Shown piece by piece: positions 26,875-35,085 of a stretch of 64,000 nucleotides of DNA (its first letter is position 1; every line of letters begins with the position of its first letter). Below the pieces are notes generated by a model. That model did no database searches. It had not been told where the DNA came from and worked only from the letters and a program-made list of their open reading frames with translations. Both the position numbers and the translations under genes were made by a program. The stretch is from CAYWNK01 sp964459495 (GTDB taxonomy: Bacteria > Planctomycetota > UBA1135 > GCA-002686595). The DNA lies in contig CAYWNK010000005.1 in assembly GCA_964459495.1 (NCBI GenBank), forward strand, positions 1 to 64,000. The letters are read 5' to 3'.

Positions 26875-27240
26875 CCAACCAAGGGTCTCCCCTTGCAAGG
26901 CAACCCAGGCCGTCAACCAATGGACAAACCAGGCCATCCCATCAACTACCTCGGAGGCAACCCGTAGACTCTGGTCTTCCGCCGGCCTGCACAGCTCGCC
27001 TGCGAGCCCTGAACCGTAGGACTCGGCCAAAGTCCAGGCACGTTGAATGTGTGTTCGCAACAGATTCGCATGCAAGACCGGAAACCTGGGGGGGACTCCA
27101 ATCGCCAAGAAGCTGCAGTGCAAGAGCGCCAGCGACCTAGGACGCGGCCTTCGCGCGCGATTCTCTGCCCGCCCACGTCAGGCGGGTAGCCCCGTTGGCA
27201 GCCACGAGAGATCGGAGATGCACACCAGAGCCCCTGCGAG
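26875..27240 (-). pseudogene. truncated copy of the C-terminus of the DUF3800-like gene
   Basis: Read on the minus strand, residues such as VLHANLLRTHIQRAWTLAES then GLAGELCRPAED and AWFVHWLTAWVALQ align with VLHAIRFRTHLQGAWVLPEF, GLASELRGL and AYWSVAHAALQ at the end of the gene at 28077-30242. DNA similarity runs from about 26875 to 27240 against 28105-28460. Only the last 120 or so residues are kept, and the 5' part is gone. Confidence 0.7.
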
Positions 27241-27277
27241 CGATGTCACCTCAGGCCACCAACAAGAGGAGATCGCA

Positions 27278-27438
27278 TTCCGAACTGGGCAAAGCCGCAA
27301 GCCCTTACAAGGCAAGACCTTGCGCCCATCCAAGCCCCAGCATCTGCTCCCCCCTCTGCCCGTTTTGGCCGCCGATCGGACGAACTGGGCAAAGAGGCTA
27401 GATAACCTATGCTCCTGCAATCGCTTACGATGGCGGCC
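27278..27438 (+). promoter_or_regulatory. CRISPR leader 3 with two-copy motif
   Basis: TTCCGAACTGGGCAAA at 27278 and TCGGACGAACTGGGCAAA at 27376; GAA cores 100 bp apart; inner motif 63 bp before the first repeat. Between them CAAGGCAAGACCTTG matches CAAGGCAAGGCCTTA of leader 1. Confidence 0.65.
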
Positions 27439-27849
27439 GTCGCATCGCTCATGCCGAACTAGAGGCAGTTGAAACAAGACGCAGGCGTGGGAGTCCCCGA
27501 GCTGGCCTCAGGAGGTGGCATCGCTCATGCCGAACTAGAGGCAGTTGAAACTCCGTGAGCTTCGCTATTTTTTCTCACAGCTTCTTCGGGTCGCATCGCC
27601 CATGCCGAACTAGAGGCAGTTGAAACGATCGCAGTCAGCACACCTTTGCTGAGCTCCTGCAAGGTCGCATCGCCCATGCCGAACTAGAGGCAGTTGAAAC
27701 GTACGCTTGAGCACGGTCACGGATTCACCAGTTTGGGAGTCGCATCGCCCATGCCGAACTAGAGGCAGTTGAAACCGTAGACCCCAAACCCCTCCGACGG
27801 GGGGCCTACTTGGTCGCATCGCCCATGCCGAATTGGAGGCAGCTAAACG
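27439..27849 (+). CRISPR. CRISPR array 3 (6 repeats, 5 spacers)
   Basis: 37-bp repeats at 27439, 27515, 27590, 27664, 27739 and 27813; spacers 39, 38, 37, 38 and 37 bp. The 5' half is GTCGCATCGCTCA in repeats 1-2 (repeat 2 has G at position 3) and GTCGCATCGCCCA in repeats 3-6; the 3' half ends GAGGCAGTTGAAAC. Repeat 6 is degenerate (AATTGG, AGCTAAACG), so the leader is on the left. Confidence 0.96.
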
Positions 27850-28076
27850 AGCTCAAGCAGAGGCCCTGGAGCGACTCTGACGGAACGGGTCCCTGTCCCA
27901 CATCCACAGCTGATCGATTCCACCCGAGACTTGCCTCTCGGCTTGTCGAATCGCTCTGCCCGAGGTTCCTCTCCCGGGTCGCTCACCTCAGCTCAGGGGA
28001 GGATAAGGGGGCCGAGGACTGCCCCCTTGGCCCCGCGTGGCCTTGGTGGGCGCGACTGCCACATGACCCCCTTTGG

Positions 28077-30242
28077 TCAATAGCCTCCCCTGCTCAGCCC
28101 CAACCGAGGATCGCCCCCGACTTGCAAGGCAGCATGGGCCACCGACCAATAGGCAGACCAGCCCGGCCCGTCGGGGCCCTCGGAGGCATCATCACTCCTT
28201 TGGCCATCCGTCAGCCCGCGCAGCTCGCTTGCGAGCCCCTGGTCGACGAATTCGGGCAGAACCCAGGCGCCCTGCAAGTGGGTTCGGAACCGAATGGCGT
28301 GCAGGACCGGAGACATGGCAAGGCTCCAATCACCAGGAAGTTGCAGCGCAAGGGAGTCAGCGAACTCGAAAGCGGACCTCGCGGACTCCCCTTCGCCGAT
28401 CCGCGCCAAGTAGGTCGCCCAGTTGCGAGCCACAAGGGAGGGAAGATGCAGCGCTGGCCCGAGGGACGAGGGGTCCTTGCAAGCCGTCCCTACGAGTTCC
28501 GCAACCTGCTCGAGCCTATTCAGAGGAGCAAGGTTGGCCCCTGCTGCTCCAGCCAGGAGTTCACTCCACCCCCACAACAGGAAGGGGCTCGCAGCAGCGT
28601 CCGGCACGCCCTGCTCTAGCTGATGAGCAAGCAAGCTGGTCAGGGGGTCAGAGCCCCAATGCCAGGCGCTTGTAGGGGAACCCGAACCAAGCTCGGCCCA
28701 AGCCTCGGGGAGACGATCGCGATCCACCAAGTTCAAGCAGCGCCCGATCGCCACCAACGCCCAAGTCACGGGGTAGGAAGAATCGAAGGGCTGAACAATG
28801 TCCTGGACCTGTCCATGGAAGTGCTTCAGTGCTTCACGCTCTCTGCCCGCCAAGACCCTGGCTTGGCCCAGGGCCCCAAGAACCGCAGCGCGCTGCGGCA
28901 CCTTGGAAAACCCACCGAGGTATTGGGCGATCCAGCCCAAACCGCGATCGGTCAAGTCGCCGACCCTGGACCAATCGCGCTGGTCGGTGGACGCCACGAC
29001 AAGGGCCTGGAGCACCTCCAGCCACTCGAACAAGCCACCGGGCTCAGTCGGGACCTCCGGAGCATCGCCCCACAGATCCGCCAGGCAGCGTAGAGCTCGC
29101 TCGGAGAGCCCTGCGTGCGTCAGCGCTCGGCCCTGAAGAAACCGGTGGCGCCGCACGAGCGCTTCATCCATCTCCTCCTCGGACGACTCTAGCCAGTTGC
29201 CCGTGATCTCTAGGAGGTGCGCGACGCGGGCAAAGGCCGCCGCCCCCTGGACCGAGCGCGCAGGGTTTTCCAAGCGAGGCCCAAGTTGATCGTGGATCGC
29301 CTGGAGCCGCGCGGCGCGAGCGGGCATGGGATCCTTAGCCGCCTCAACCAGGCTCCCGATGGGCTTGGAGGGGACTGCGAAATCGGCCACCGCCGACCAG
29401 TCGATCGTATCCAAGTCCCCAGCCTGAAGCCGGAGCAGCGTGCCAACCCCGTCAGTCCCCGGCGACTGACGGAGGAGCAAGACCATGGGAGCATGACGGA
29501 AGCCCCAAGAGGCCGCCCTTTCCTCGATAGCCTCGATGGGAGGCCCGTCCTTTCCTCTGAACAACCGGCCCAGATCCGCCAGGGCGTGATCTGCGAGTCC
29601 ACATCCCAAACCATCCAACATGGGGCCGACCTTTGACTTGCGTTCGGCACTCGCCCTTCCTGCACGCAACTTTGGCAGCGCCGCAGTCCGGCCGAACACC
29701 CGTTCCAAACTGGCCATGGAACCACTCAGATAGGCCTGCATACGATTCGGCCCGTCATAGTTCGAACGGTGCTCGGCGTGCACGCAAAGTTCGTCGGAGG
29801 ACCTGAGGCCCAGATGACGCACCACGGTGGAGACGAGCAGGACGTCGCCCAGATGATGGGCCTGGGCTGCATCGAGCCCCCCCTTGTCGATGTAGACCAC
29901 GAACCAGCGGGCGTCCCGCAACCCACCCTGGGCCGCCTGCCGCATCAGCTCGAATGGTTCGGGTTCCGCCTTCTGGCGACGATCCCGAGCATGGGGAATC
30001 CGCCAAATCGCGCGAGCCCAGGGCTCATCGATCAACCACTCGTACTCTCCGCCGCCCTCCTCCCCCGGATCCAAAGGATCCAAAGGATCCAACGCAATGC
30101 CCGCAGGAATGGCATTCAGATCCGCATCTACGGCAAAGCCCGCCAGGGCTGCCCACCCCTGGTCAAAACCAAGATTGTCCGCTTCGTCGAGAAAGAGATG
30201 GGCCCGCCTGGGCGGCGGAACTGGATTCGGTATTGAACTCAT
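28077..30242 (-). CDS. DUF3800-like N-terminal domain with helical repeats
   Basis: 721 residues. The start AHLFLDEADNLGFDQGWAAL and later DARWFVVYIDKGGLDAAQAH and ELCVHAEHRSNYDG resemble the conserved acidic strands of DUF3800, an RNase H-like fold found near mobile and defence genes. From about residue 330 on, helix-pair repeats like TPRs fill the rest. The function is unknown; a nuclease role is inference from fold likeness. It faces array 3 and is read towards it, its start is 83 bp from the divergent sigma-factor gene, and a truncated copy of its end lies on the other side of array 3. Confidence 0.5.
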   Translation of the reverse strand: MSSIPNPVPPPRRAHLFLDEADNLGFDQGWAALAGFAVDADLNAIPAGIALDPLDPLDPGEEGGGEYEWLIDEPWARAIWRIPHARDRRQKAEPEPFELMRQAAQGGLRDARWFVVYIDKGGLDAAQAHHLGDVLLVSTVVRHLGLRSSDELCVHAEHRSNYDGPNRMQAYLSGSMASLERVFGRTAALPKLRAGRASAERKSKVGPMLDGLGCGLADHALADLGRLFRGKDGPPIEAIEERAASWGFRHAPMVLLLRQSPGTDGVGTLLRLQAGDLDTIDWSAVADFAVPSKPIGSLVEAAKDPMPARAARLQAIHDQLGPRLENPARSVQGAAAFARVAHLLEITGNWLESSEEEMDEALVRRHRFLQGRALTHAGLSERALRCLADLWGDAPEVPTEPGGLFEWLEVLQALVVASTDQRDWSRVGDLTDRGLGWIAQYLGGFSKVPQRAAVLGALGQARVLAGREREALKHFHGQVQDIVQPFDSSYPVTWALVAIGRCLNLVDRDRLPEAWAELGSGSPTSAWHWGSDPLTSLLAHQLEQGVPDAAASPFLLWGWSELLAGAAGANLAPLNRLEQVAELVGTACKDPSSLGPALHLPSLVARNWATYLARIGEGESARSAFEFADSLALQLPGDWSLAMSPVLHAIRFRTHLQGAWVLPEFVDQGLASELRGLTDGQRSDDASEGPDGPGWSAYWSVAHAALQVGGDPRLGLSRGGY

Positions 30243-30325
30243 CGAATAAACGGCTCATGCGTGCGTAGATCCTAGCGGAGTCGGGTCTCAGGCCCGCTCC
30301 CTTCCGGTCGCCGCCTCGGTGGCCG

Positions 30326-31093
30326 GTGCAATACACCGAAGAACGGCCCCCGAAAGGGCCATGGGCGCAAAAAGGCGCGGAAACTCTGTTTCTTGGGCTA
30401 ATCCAAGGAACGGAGGTCTCGATTGGTACCTGGAGGCAGGTCGAGCGACGCATCCGGGGAACCCTGGCGCGTTTGGGAGTGCGGGGCCCGGATCTCGACG
30501 ATGGGGCCCAAGACATCTTGATCCGCCTGTGGACGGGCGCAAGCTCCCTGCACCTTGGGAATCCGAATGGGTTCTTGAACTGGCTTGCTCGGTGTCATGC
30601 AGCGGCCCTGGCACGCACGAGAGCACGCGATCCGATCTCCTTCAGCGAGTACCTGGAATTTGTAGAAGACGAGAGCGATCCTCACCTCCAGGGAACCCTC
30701 AGGGAATCCCACGTCGCGCTTCTTGGTTCCCTGAGAGCGGAGCTACGCAAGTTTCGACCGACCAACCGGCGCATGCTGATTGCCCTCCTGCGAGGAAACT
30801 CCGCCGCGAGTGTCGCAGAGCGCACGGATCCGGTTCGCGCATCGCAGCTGAAGGCGTCGCTTGCAAGCGCCAATGATCCTGAGAAATACCAGGAGGCTCA
30901 AAGCCATCTTCGCTCGTTCCACAACCGCGGAAACGTGCTGCGGACCCGCCTACGCAAGATGCTCGAGGAGACTGGAGAAGAACGGACACGAGAAGCGATT
31001 CAACGATTCCTGCGAAAGCGCTCGGGGAGTGGAGCAGTCCATAGGCGCGCCAGCAGGCGCCTTTGTTCGAAATCACTCCAAGGAGCCCAATGA
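30326..31093 (+). CDS. ECF-type sigma-70-like factor
   Basis: 255 residues from a GTG. Region 2-like sequence: TWRQVERRIRGTLARLGVRG, then DLDDGAQDILIRLW and GFLNWLARCHAAALARTRAR. Region 4 is poorly conserved (MLIALLRGNSAASVAERTDP). The Arg-rich C-terminus is long. Its stop overlaps the ATG of the small secreted-protein gene. It probably directs RNA polymerase to a few promoters in response to a signal. Confidence 0.6.
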   Translation: MQYTEERPPKGPWAQKGAETLFLGLIQGTEVSIGTWRQVERRIRGTLARLGVRGPDLDDGAQDILIRLWTGASSLHLGNPNGFLNWLARCHAAALARTRARDPISFSEYLEFVEDESDPHLQGTLRESHVALLGSLRAELRKFRPTNRRMLIALLRGNSAASVAERTDPVRASQLKASLASANDPEKYQEAQSHLRSFHNRGNVLRTRLRKMLEETGEERTREAIQRFLRKRSGSGAVHRRASRRLCSKSLQGAQ

Positions 31094-31527
31094 CTTGCTT
31101 CCGTTTCTTTCTCTTGGCCCTAGGCCTTTCCCTTGCGACCTCTCTGTCCGCTTCCACCGAAGAGTCTCCGACTTCATCGTCCGGAACAGCCCCCGTGCTG
31201 TCCACGATCACGGACATCACCCGGATCCCCGTCCACACCCAAGCTGCTGACCTGCAAGCGGACACGCTAGTCCACCAAATCGCCTGGGTCTGCGTAACGG
31301 TACAGGATCTCCTCGGCAACGAAGCGATGGACCCTGAGACCTTGCGCGACACACTCGACGAACGGTTTGACCAAGTCACCCTTGAGCTCGGGGACGACTA
31401 TATCTACATCGTTCGGATCGTCGATGGGGTGCCGCGGGAAGTGTGTATCCGACAAGACCAGTTGACGGTTCAACACGGATCTATGGACGAGGTACGCCTC
31501 TCCATACAGACCGCAATGACCCTGTAG
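31090..31527 (+). CDS. small secreted protein
   Basis: 145 residues from the ATG at 31090, with ribosome site AAGGAG just upstream. MTCFRFFLLALGLSLATSLS is a clear signal peptide. The mature part is acidic with an alternating strand/helix pattern (YIYIVRIVDGVPREVCI). I do not recognise the family. Context with sigma factors and a kinase suggests a sensor or anti-sigma-linked role, which is inference. Confidence 0.6.
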   Translation: MTCFRFFLLALGLSLATSLSASTEESPTSSSGTAPVLSTITDITRIPVHTQAADLQADTLVHQIAWVCVTVQDLLGNEAMDPETLRDTLDERFDQVTLELGDDYIYIVRIVDGVPREVCIRQDQLTVQHGSMDEVRLSIQTAMTL

Positions 31528-31543
31528 AGGGCACGTAGGAAGT

Positions 31544-31565
31544 GGGAGCCCCCTGGGGGGCTCCC
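31544..31565 (+). terminator. hairpin after the small secreted-protein gene
   Basis: GGGAGCCCC and GGGGCTCCC pair perfectly over 9 bp around a CTGG loop, 16 bp past the stop. Only a short T run follows (GTTTCCC), so termination may be partial, and it may separate the two sigma genes. Confidence 0.5.
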
Positions 31566-31592
31566 CGTTTCCCTCCGTAGGGGGCATACTGC

Positions 31593-32207
31593 GTGAGCAA
31601 CTTCTCCCCCCCATCTACCGTGAACGAAACGCAGTACCACCTGGAAGAGATCCGTGCCGGCAGGACGGATTCCTGGAACGCCCTCGATCAGCGTATCCGT
31701 CCGCAGCTCGAGGCAGCCCTCCATGGTCTTGTCCCCCAGCGCTACAGGAGCTTGATCGAAACACGCGACCTCGCCCAGTCCGCCATGCTGGCCGCCATCC
31801 ACAGGTTGCCGACTTTTGAATACCAACACCGAGGGTCTCTTCGATCATGGGTCCTCGCCATCGGCCGCAACAAGCTGGTCTCAAAGCTGCGCGCCTTGGA
31901 AGCCTCCACGCGCCCTGACGGCAATCGGGTCTTCTTGTCCGGGGAGCCGGGATCTCCGGAACCGGTCAGTCAAGAGCTGAGTCCAGAGGCCGAACTCGAG
32001 GCGGCCTCAGAGCTGGCTGACATGCTGCAGACGCTGGCGACACTCCCCGAAGACCAAAAATCCCTTTTGGCGCGCCGGTTCCTCAACGGCGAAACGATCG
32101 ACTCCTTAGCAGAAAGCCTGCGAGTGAGTCCAAGGACCATCGGTCGCATGATCGGGGGTGCGCTTCGGGAAATGCAGCGTCAACTTGATCTACCGCGAAA
32201 CGACTGA
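31593..32207 (+). CDS. ECF sigma factor
   Basis: 204 residues from a GTG at 31593. Region 2: LIETRDLAQSAMLAAIHRLP then GSLRSWVLAIGRNKLVSKLR. Region 4: LATLPEDQKSLLARRFLNGE then TIDSLAESLRVSPRTIGRMI. The form is that of planctomycete ECF factors found beside Ser/Thr kinases; here the kinase gene overlaps its 3' end by 50 bp. Confidence 0.85.
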   Translation: MSNFSPPSTVNETQYHLEEIRAGRTDSWNALDQRIRPQLEAALHGLVPQRYRSLIETRDLAQSAMLAAIHRLPTFEYQHRGSLRSWVLAIGRNKLVSKLRALEASTRPDGNRVFLSGEPGSPEPVSQELSPEAELEAASELADMLQTLATLPEDQKSLLARRFLNGETIDSLAESLRVSPRTIGRMIGGALREMQRQLDLPRND

Positions 32208-34470
32208 AGAGCCCAGCTTCCCTCCCGACCCTGTCGAAGAGGCCTTAGGAGACCTCGTTCTCGCCCAAGAGCGTCATGAACCTTGGGCACCGGAGGACTA
32301 CCGAAAACAGGTCGGTGAACGCTGGGAGGAGTTCCTTGGCTGCCTGCGCCTACTCGGTATGCTCGAGCCTGCAGCTTCCCTTCTGGGCAACCAGGAACCG
32401 GTGGAAGATGAGGTCCTGCCAGATACCGTTGCCGGTTTCCCGATTGTTCGGATGCTCGGCTCCGGGGGGTCGGGCCTCGTCTATCTCGCACGTGACCCGG
32501 AACTCGACGGGTTGGTTGCCCTGAAGTGCTTGCACCCCGGGGAGTCATCGGTAGGGACCAACGCACGCGAGGCACTCGCGCTCATGCAGGTGGCACATCC
32601 CGCTGTCCCTAAGATTCACGGCATCCTAGAGGATGGTGGACGCCAAGTACTCGCCATGGAGTACCTTCCCGGCCCCAATCTGGAGGCAGCTATCGACTCC
32701 CTCCGGACGGCGCCGGGTTCTGTCCCACCAGATGACCTCGTCAGAGACAGCGATCGCCTTCGAACGATCGAGTCCCGAGTCACGTGCATCTTGCAGATCG
32801 CACGAGCCCTGGAGGCCTGCCATGACTGCGGCGTCCTTCACCGCGACATCAAGCCCTCGAATATCCTGCTCGCCCATGGGCACGCCCCCCACCTCATCGA
32901 CTTTGGCCTGGCCCATAGGTCTTGGTCAGGCAGTGAGGATCCCACCTCTCGCCAATTCGTCGGGAGCCTGCCCTACCTCGCCCCAGAGCAGGCGGCCACC
33001 GAACAGGTTGGTGCCTCCGCAGCTTCGGATCAATTCGCCCTCGGAGTCGTCCTCTACGAGCTTCTCGCACTTGGTAACCCTTTTCGCCGCCCCACTCGCG
33101 CGGCAACTCTGGAGGCCTTGTTGCGCGCCGACCCCAGTCCCCCCTCCACCATCGAAATAGAAATCCCTCCGGAGTTGGACTGGATTTGCCGCAAGAGCAT
33201 GCAAAAGTGCCCTGAAGATCGATACGCAAGTGTGAGGGAGCTTGCGGACGACCTTGAGGCCTTCCTGGATCATCGCCCCTTGCAGGCCAGCGGGCCTGGG
33301 CTTCCCTCCATGGTCCGGCGCATCCTCCGGCGAAGGGAATTCCAATGGTGCGCAATCATCCTAGCCCTACTCGGGCTTGGAATCGGAATCGCATCTTTTG
33401 AGGCTCGGCAGTTCGCTTCTGCCTTGTCGGATTGGGAGCAGCGCATCGAATCCGCCAATGCGACCCTCGCCGCACTCGATACGCCCGGCGAGCTGATGGA
33501 TCTCTGGTCAAAGACGATGCGCGAGGCCGACCAGCTTCGCTCTCGACGCGCACCTGTCTTGGCCCAGAGCGGCCCCGTGAACTGGCTCGCCCCTCTGTCC
33601 GTCTTTCAGAAAGCATGGGCCGCCAGAGTCCAGCAGTGTGTGCTCGCCGCAACAGAAACGGCCCTTGCCACCACGTTTCTGGCCGACCAGCGCCGCGGCC
33701 TAGCCTCAGTTCATCAGGACTGGTTTCGAGCCTGGAACACAATCGAGCAAGTCGAATCCTACGGGACAGACGTCAGTCCGCTTTGCCGTGTATGGCTTCC
33801 TAAGGACGCCCGACTGTTCCAGGTAGCAGCGACCTACTTTCCACCCCTCACTCCCGTGAAGGATCCATTGCGCTTGCCGGTCGGAGAGTATCGCGTGATC
33901 ATGCAAGAGACTGGACAGGAACAGGATCTCATCATTTGGCCATTGCAGTTGACCGCGAGGATCCAGGCACGCGATCTATCCAATGCCGCCGATCGCGAGT
34001 TCACAACGGTGATTCCTACGGAAGTGGAAGTCCGCTCGGCCATCGAGGCAGGCTACGAAACACCCAGGCCGTTCTTGATTGCTGCCCAGGACTTGAGGAA
34101 AGAGGACTTTGAAGAGGTCCTGAGTTCGGCGCAGATGCTTCCGCTGCTTCGGTATCACGAGGTCGAAAGGAGATCCGAGGACGATCTGGTGATCCCGTGG
34201 GCTCATGCCGCTCAAACGGCTCGAATGCACGGTTGTCGACTTCCAAGCGTTGGAGAACTGTGGATTGCCTACCGTCGCGGGCTGCTGGCTGAGGGGCGGC
34301 AGAAGTACTGGTCCAGCATGCCAATACCGGGGACAGGCAAGCGGGCATTGGTGTTGACTGCCCCTCCCTTGGGTGGACTGCAAGGGCTCGAGTCACAGGT
34401 TCACGCAGTGCCCGCCGACGCCTATCACCCCGATGTTCACGTGCGCCTGGTGAAGACCGACGCTCCCTAG
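32158..34470 (+). CDS. membrane Ser/Thr protein kinase
   Basis: 770 residues. A glycine loop (MLGSGGSGLVYLARD), VALKCL lysine, HRDIKPSNILL catalytic loop, DFGLAH, and APEQAATEQ make an intact kinase domain. One membrane helix follows (WCAIILALLGLGIGIASF, near residue 400), then an extracytoplasmic region of about 350 residues. The start is uncertain: the GTG at 32158 lies inside the sigma gene, and a TTG at 32185 is possible. It forms an ECF/kinase pair with the previous gene and is the last gene before the right island end. Confidence 0.88.
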   Translation: MRFGKCSVNLIYRETTEEPSFPPDPVEEALGDLVLAQERHEPWAPEDYRKQVGERWEEFLGCLRLLGMLEPAASLLGNQEPVEDEVLPDTVAGFPIVRMLGSGGSGLVYLARDPELDGLVALKCLHPGESSVGTNAREALALMQVAHPAVPKIHGILEDGGRQVLAMEYLPGPNLEAAIDSLRTAPGSVPPDDLVRDSDRLRTIESRVTCILQIARALEACHDCGVLHRDIKPSNILLAHGHAPHLIDFGLAHRSWSGSEDPTSRQFVGSLPYLAPEQAATEQVGASAASDQFALGVVLYELLALGNPFRRPTRAATLEALLRADPSPPSTIEIEIPPELDWICRKSMQKCPEDRYASVRELADDLEAFLDHRPLQASGPGLPSMVRRILRRREFQWCAIILALLGLGIGIASFEARQFASALSDWEQRIESANATLAALDTPGELMDLWSKTMREADQLRSRRAPVLAQSGPVNWLAPLSVFQKAWAARVQQCVLAATETALATTFLADQRRGLASVHQDWFRAWNTIEQVESYGTDVSPLCRVWLPKDARLFQVAATYFPPLTPVKDPLRLPVGEYRVIMQETGQEQDLIIWPLQLTARIQARDLSNAADREFTTVIPTEVEVRSAIEAGYETPRPFLIAAQDLRKEDFEEVLSSAQMLPLLRYHEVERRSEDDLVIPWAHAAQTARMHGCRLPSVGELWIAYRRGLLAEGRQKYWSSMPIPGTGKRALVLTAPPLGGLQGLESQVHAVPADAYHPDVHVRLVKTDAP

Positions 34471-34719
34471 GCATCAGGCCTCCTATGACCCGGATCGCTT
34501 TCCGCATGGGGACCCATTCCAAGTCTCTGACGAGATCGATGCAACGACGCCAATGAGCTTCACCCTCAGGAACCCGCGAACGACTCCCGAATCCCTCCTT
34601 CAATCCAGCTGCCCTTCAGCGTCACCATCCATTTAGTCAGCGAAAGAAATCGTCCAAGTGATCACGGGCTCCACTCCTGAGCCGTTGCCCTCGAGGAACT
34701 CAAGGTCTCCCCCATCGCA
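34471..34719. other. right end of the island, non-coding
   Basis: About 250 bp between the kinase gene and the right att repeat. No gene, and no clear inverted arm sites seen. Confidence 0.4.
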
Positions 34720-34790
34720 GTTTTGAAAACCGACGTCCTTCACGGGACCGGGGGTTCGAATCCCTCCACCTCCGCCATCCTCTAGGGCCT
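34720..34790 (+). repeat. putative attR: exact copy of the 3' part of tRNA-Ser
   Basis: Identical over 71 bp to 903-973. The 5' half of the tRNA (acceptor arm, D arm, 5' anticodon stem) is missing, so it cannot be a working tRNA. It marks the right end of the candidate island. Confidence 0.8.
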
Positions 34791-34912
34791 GAAACAGTCG
34801 AGTGATCCCCGCAGCCCCGCTTCGGCCTCACTTCCCTCGGAGTCCCGCGAGCCTGCCGAATGGACAGGAGCGGACACGGAAGGGCCACCGTGGGCAGGAG
34901 TTGGTGCAAGCG
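34791..34912. repeat. imperfect continuation of the att repeat, outside the island
   Basis: Matches 974-1096 with blocks of full identity (CTCGGAGTCCC; about 46 bp from GAGCCTGCC to CACCGTGG; GGAGTTGGTGC). It is the pair of the left-end extension. Two copies of TCGGCCAAGCGAG lie further right, near 35045 and 35091. Confidence 0.65.
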
Positions 34913-35085
34913 CCCCCCTCTTCCTCCGGCCCATCCGTCCCTGCTGCTCTCAGGTCCTGGGCACCGCGGGCCCGCAGTCATCCGAGCGTCAGGTCCGTGA
35001 ACAGTCCGGGGGGTCACAGCTCGGGGTATCAAGACCACCCGTAGCTCGGCCAAGCGAGACCACTCGGATGCCACGCCACCGCCGT

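Larger units (their letters stand above)
903..34790. mobile_element. candidate 33.9-kb genomic island integrated at tRNA-Ser
   Basis: Bounded by the 71-bp direct repeats at 903-973 and 34720-34790. It holds the whole type III CRISPR-Cas locus, three arrays, the RT-containing adaptation genes, two accessory operons, a DUF3800-like gene and an ECF-sigma/kinase cluster. I see no tyrosine or serine recombinase inside, so it may be non-autonomous, or the integrase may lie in a neighbouring element or be lost. The bounds are inferred from the repeat only. Confidence 0.65.

Noticed and set aside
27178..27819. Minus-strand frames with FQLPLVRHGRCD repeats
   Set aside because: Same cause: translated CRISPR array 3.
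28623..29636. Plus-strand frames opposite the DUF3800-like gene
   Set aside because: Antisense shadows of a long, well-formed minus-strand gene.
34720..34777. Second tRNA-Ser gene
   Set aside because: Only the 3' part is present; no acceptor 5' strand or D arm precedes it. Taken as att repeat.
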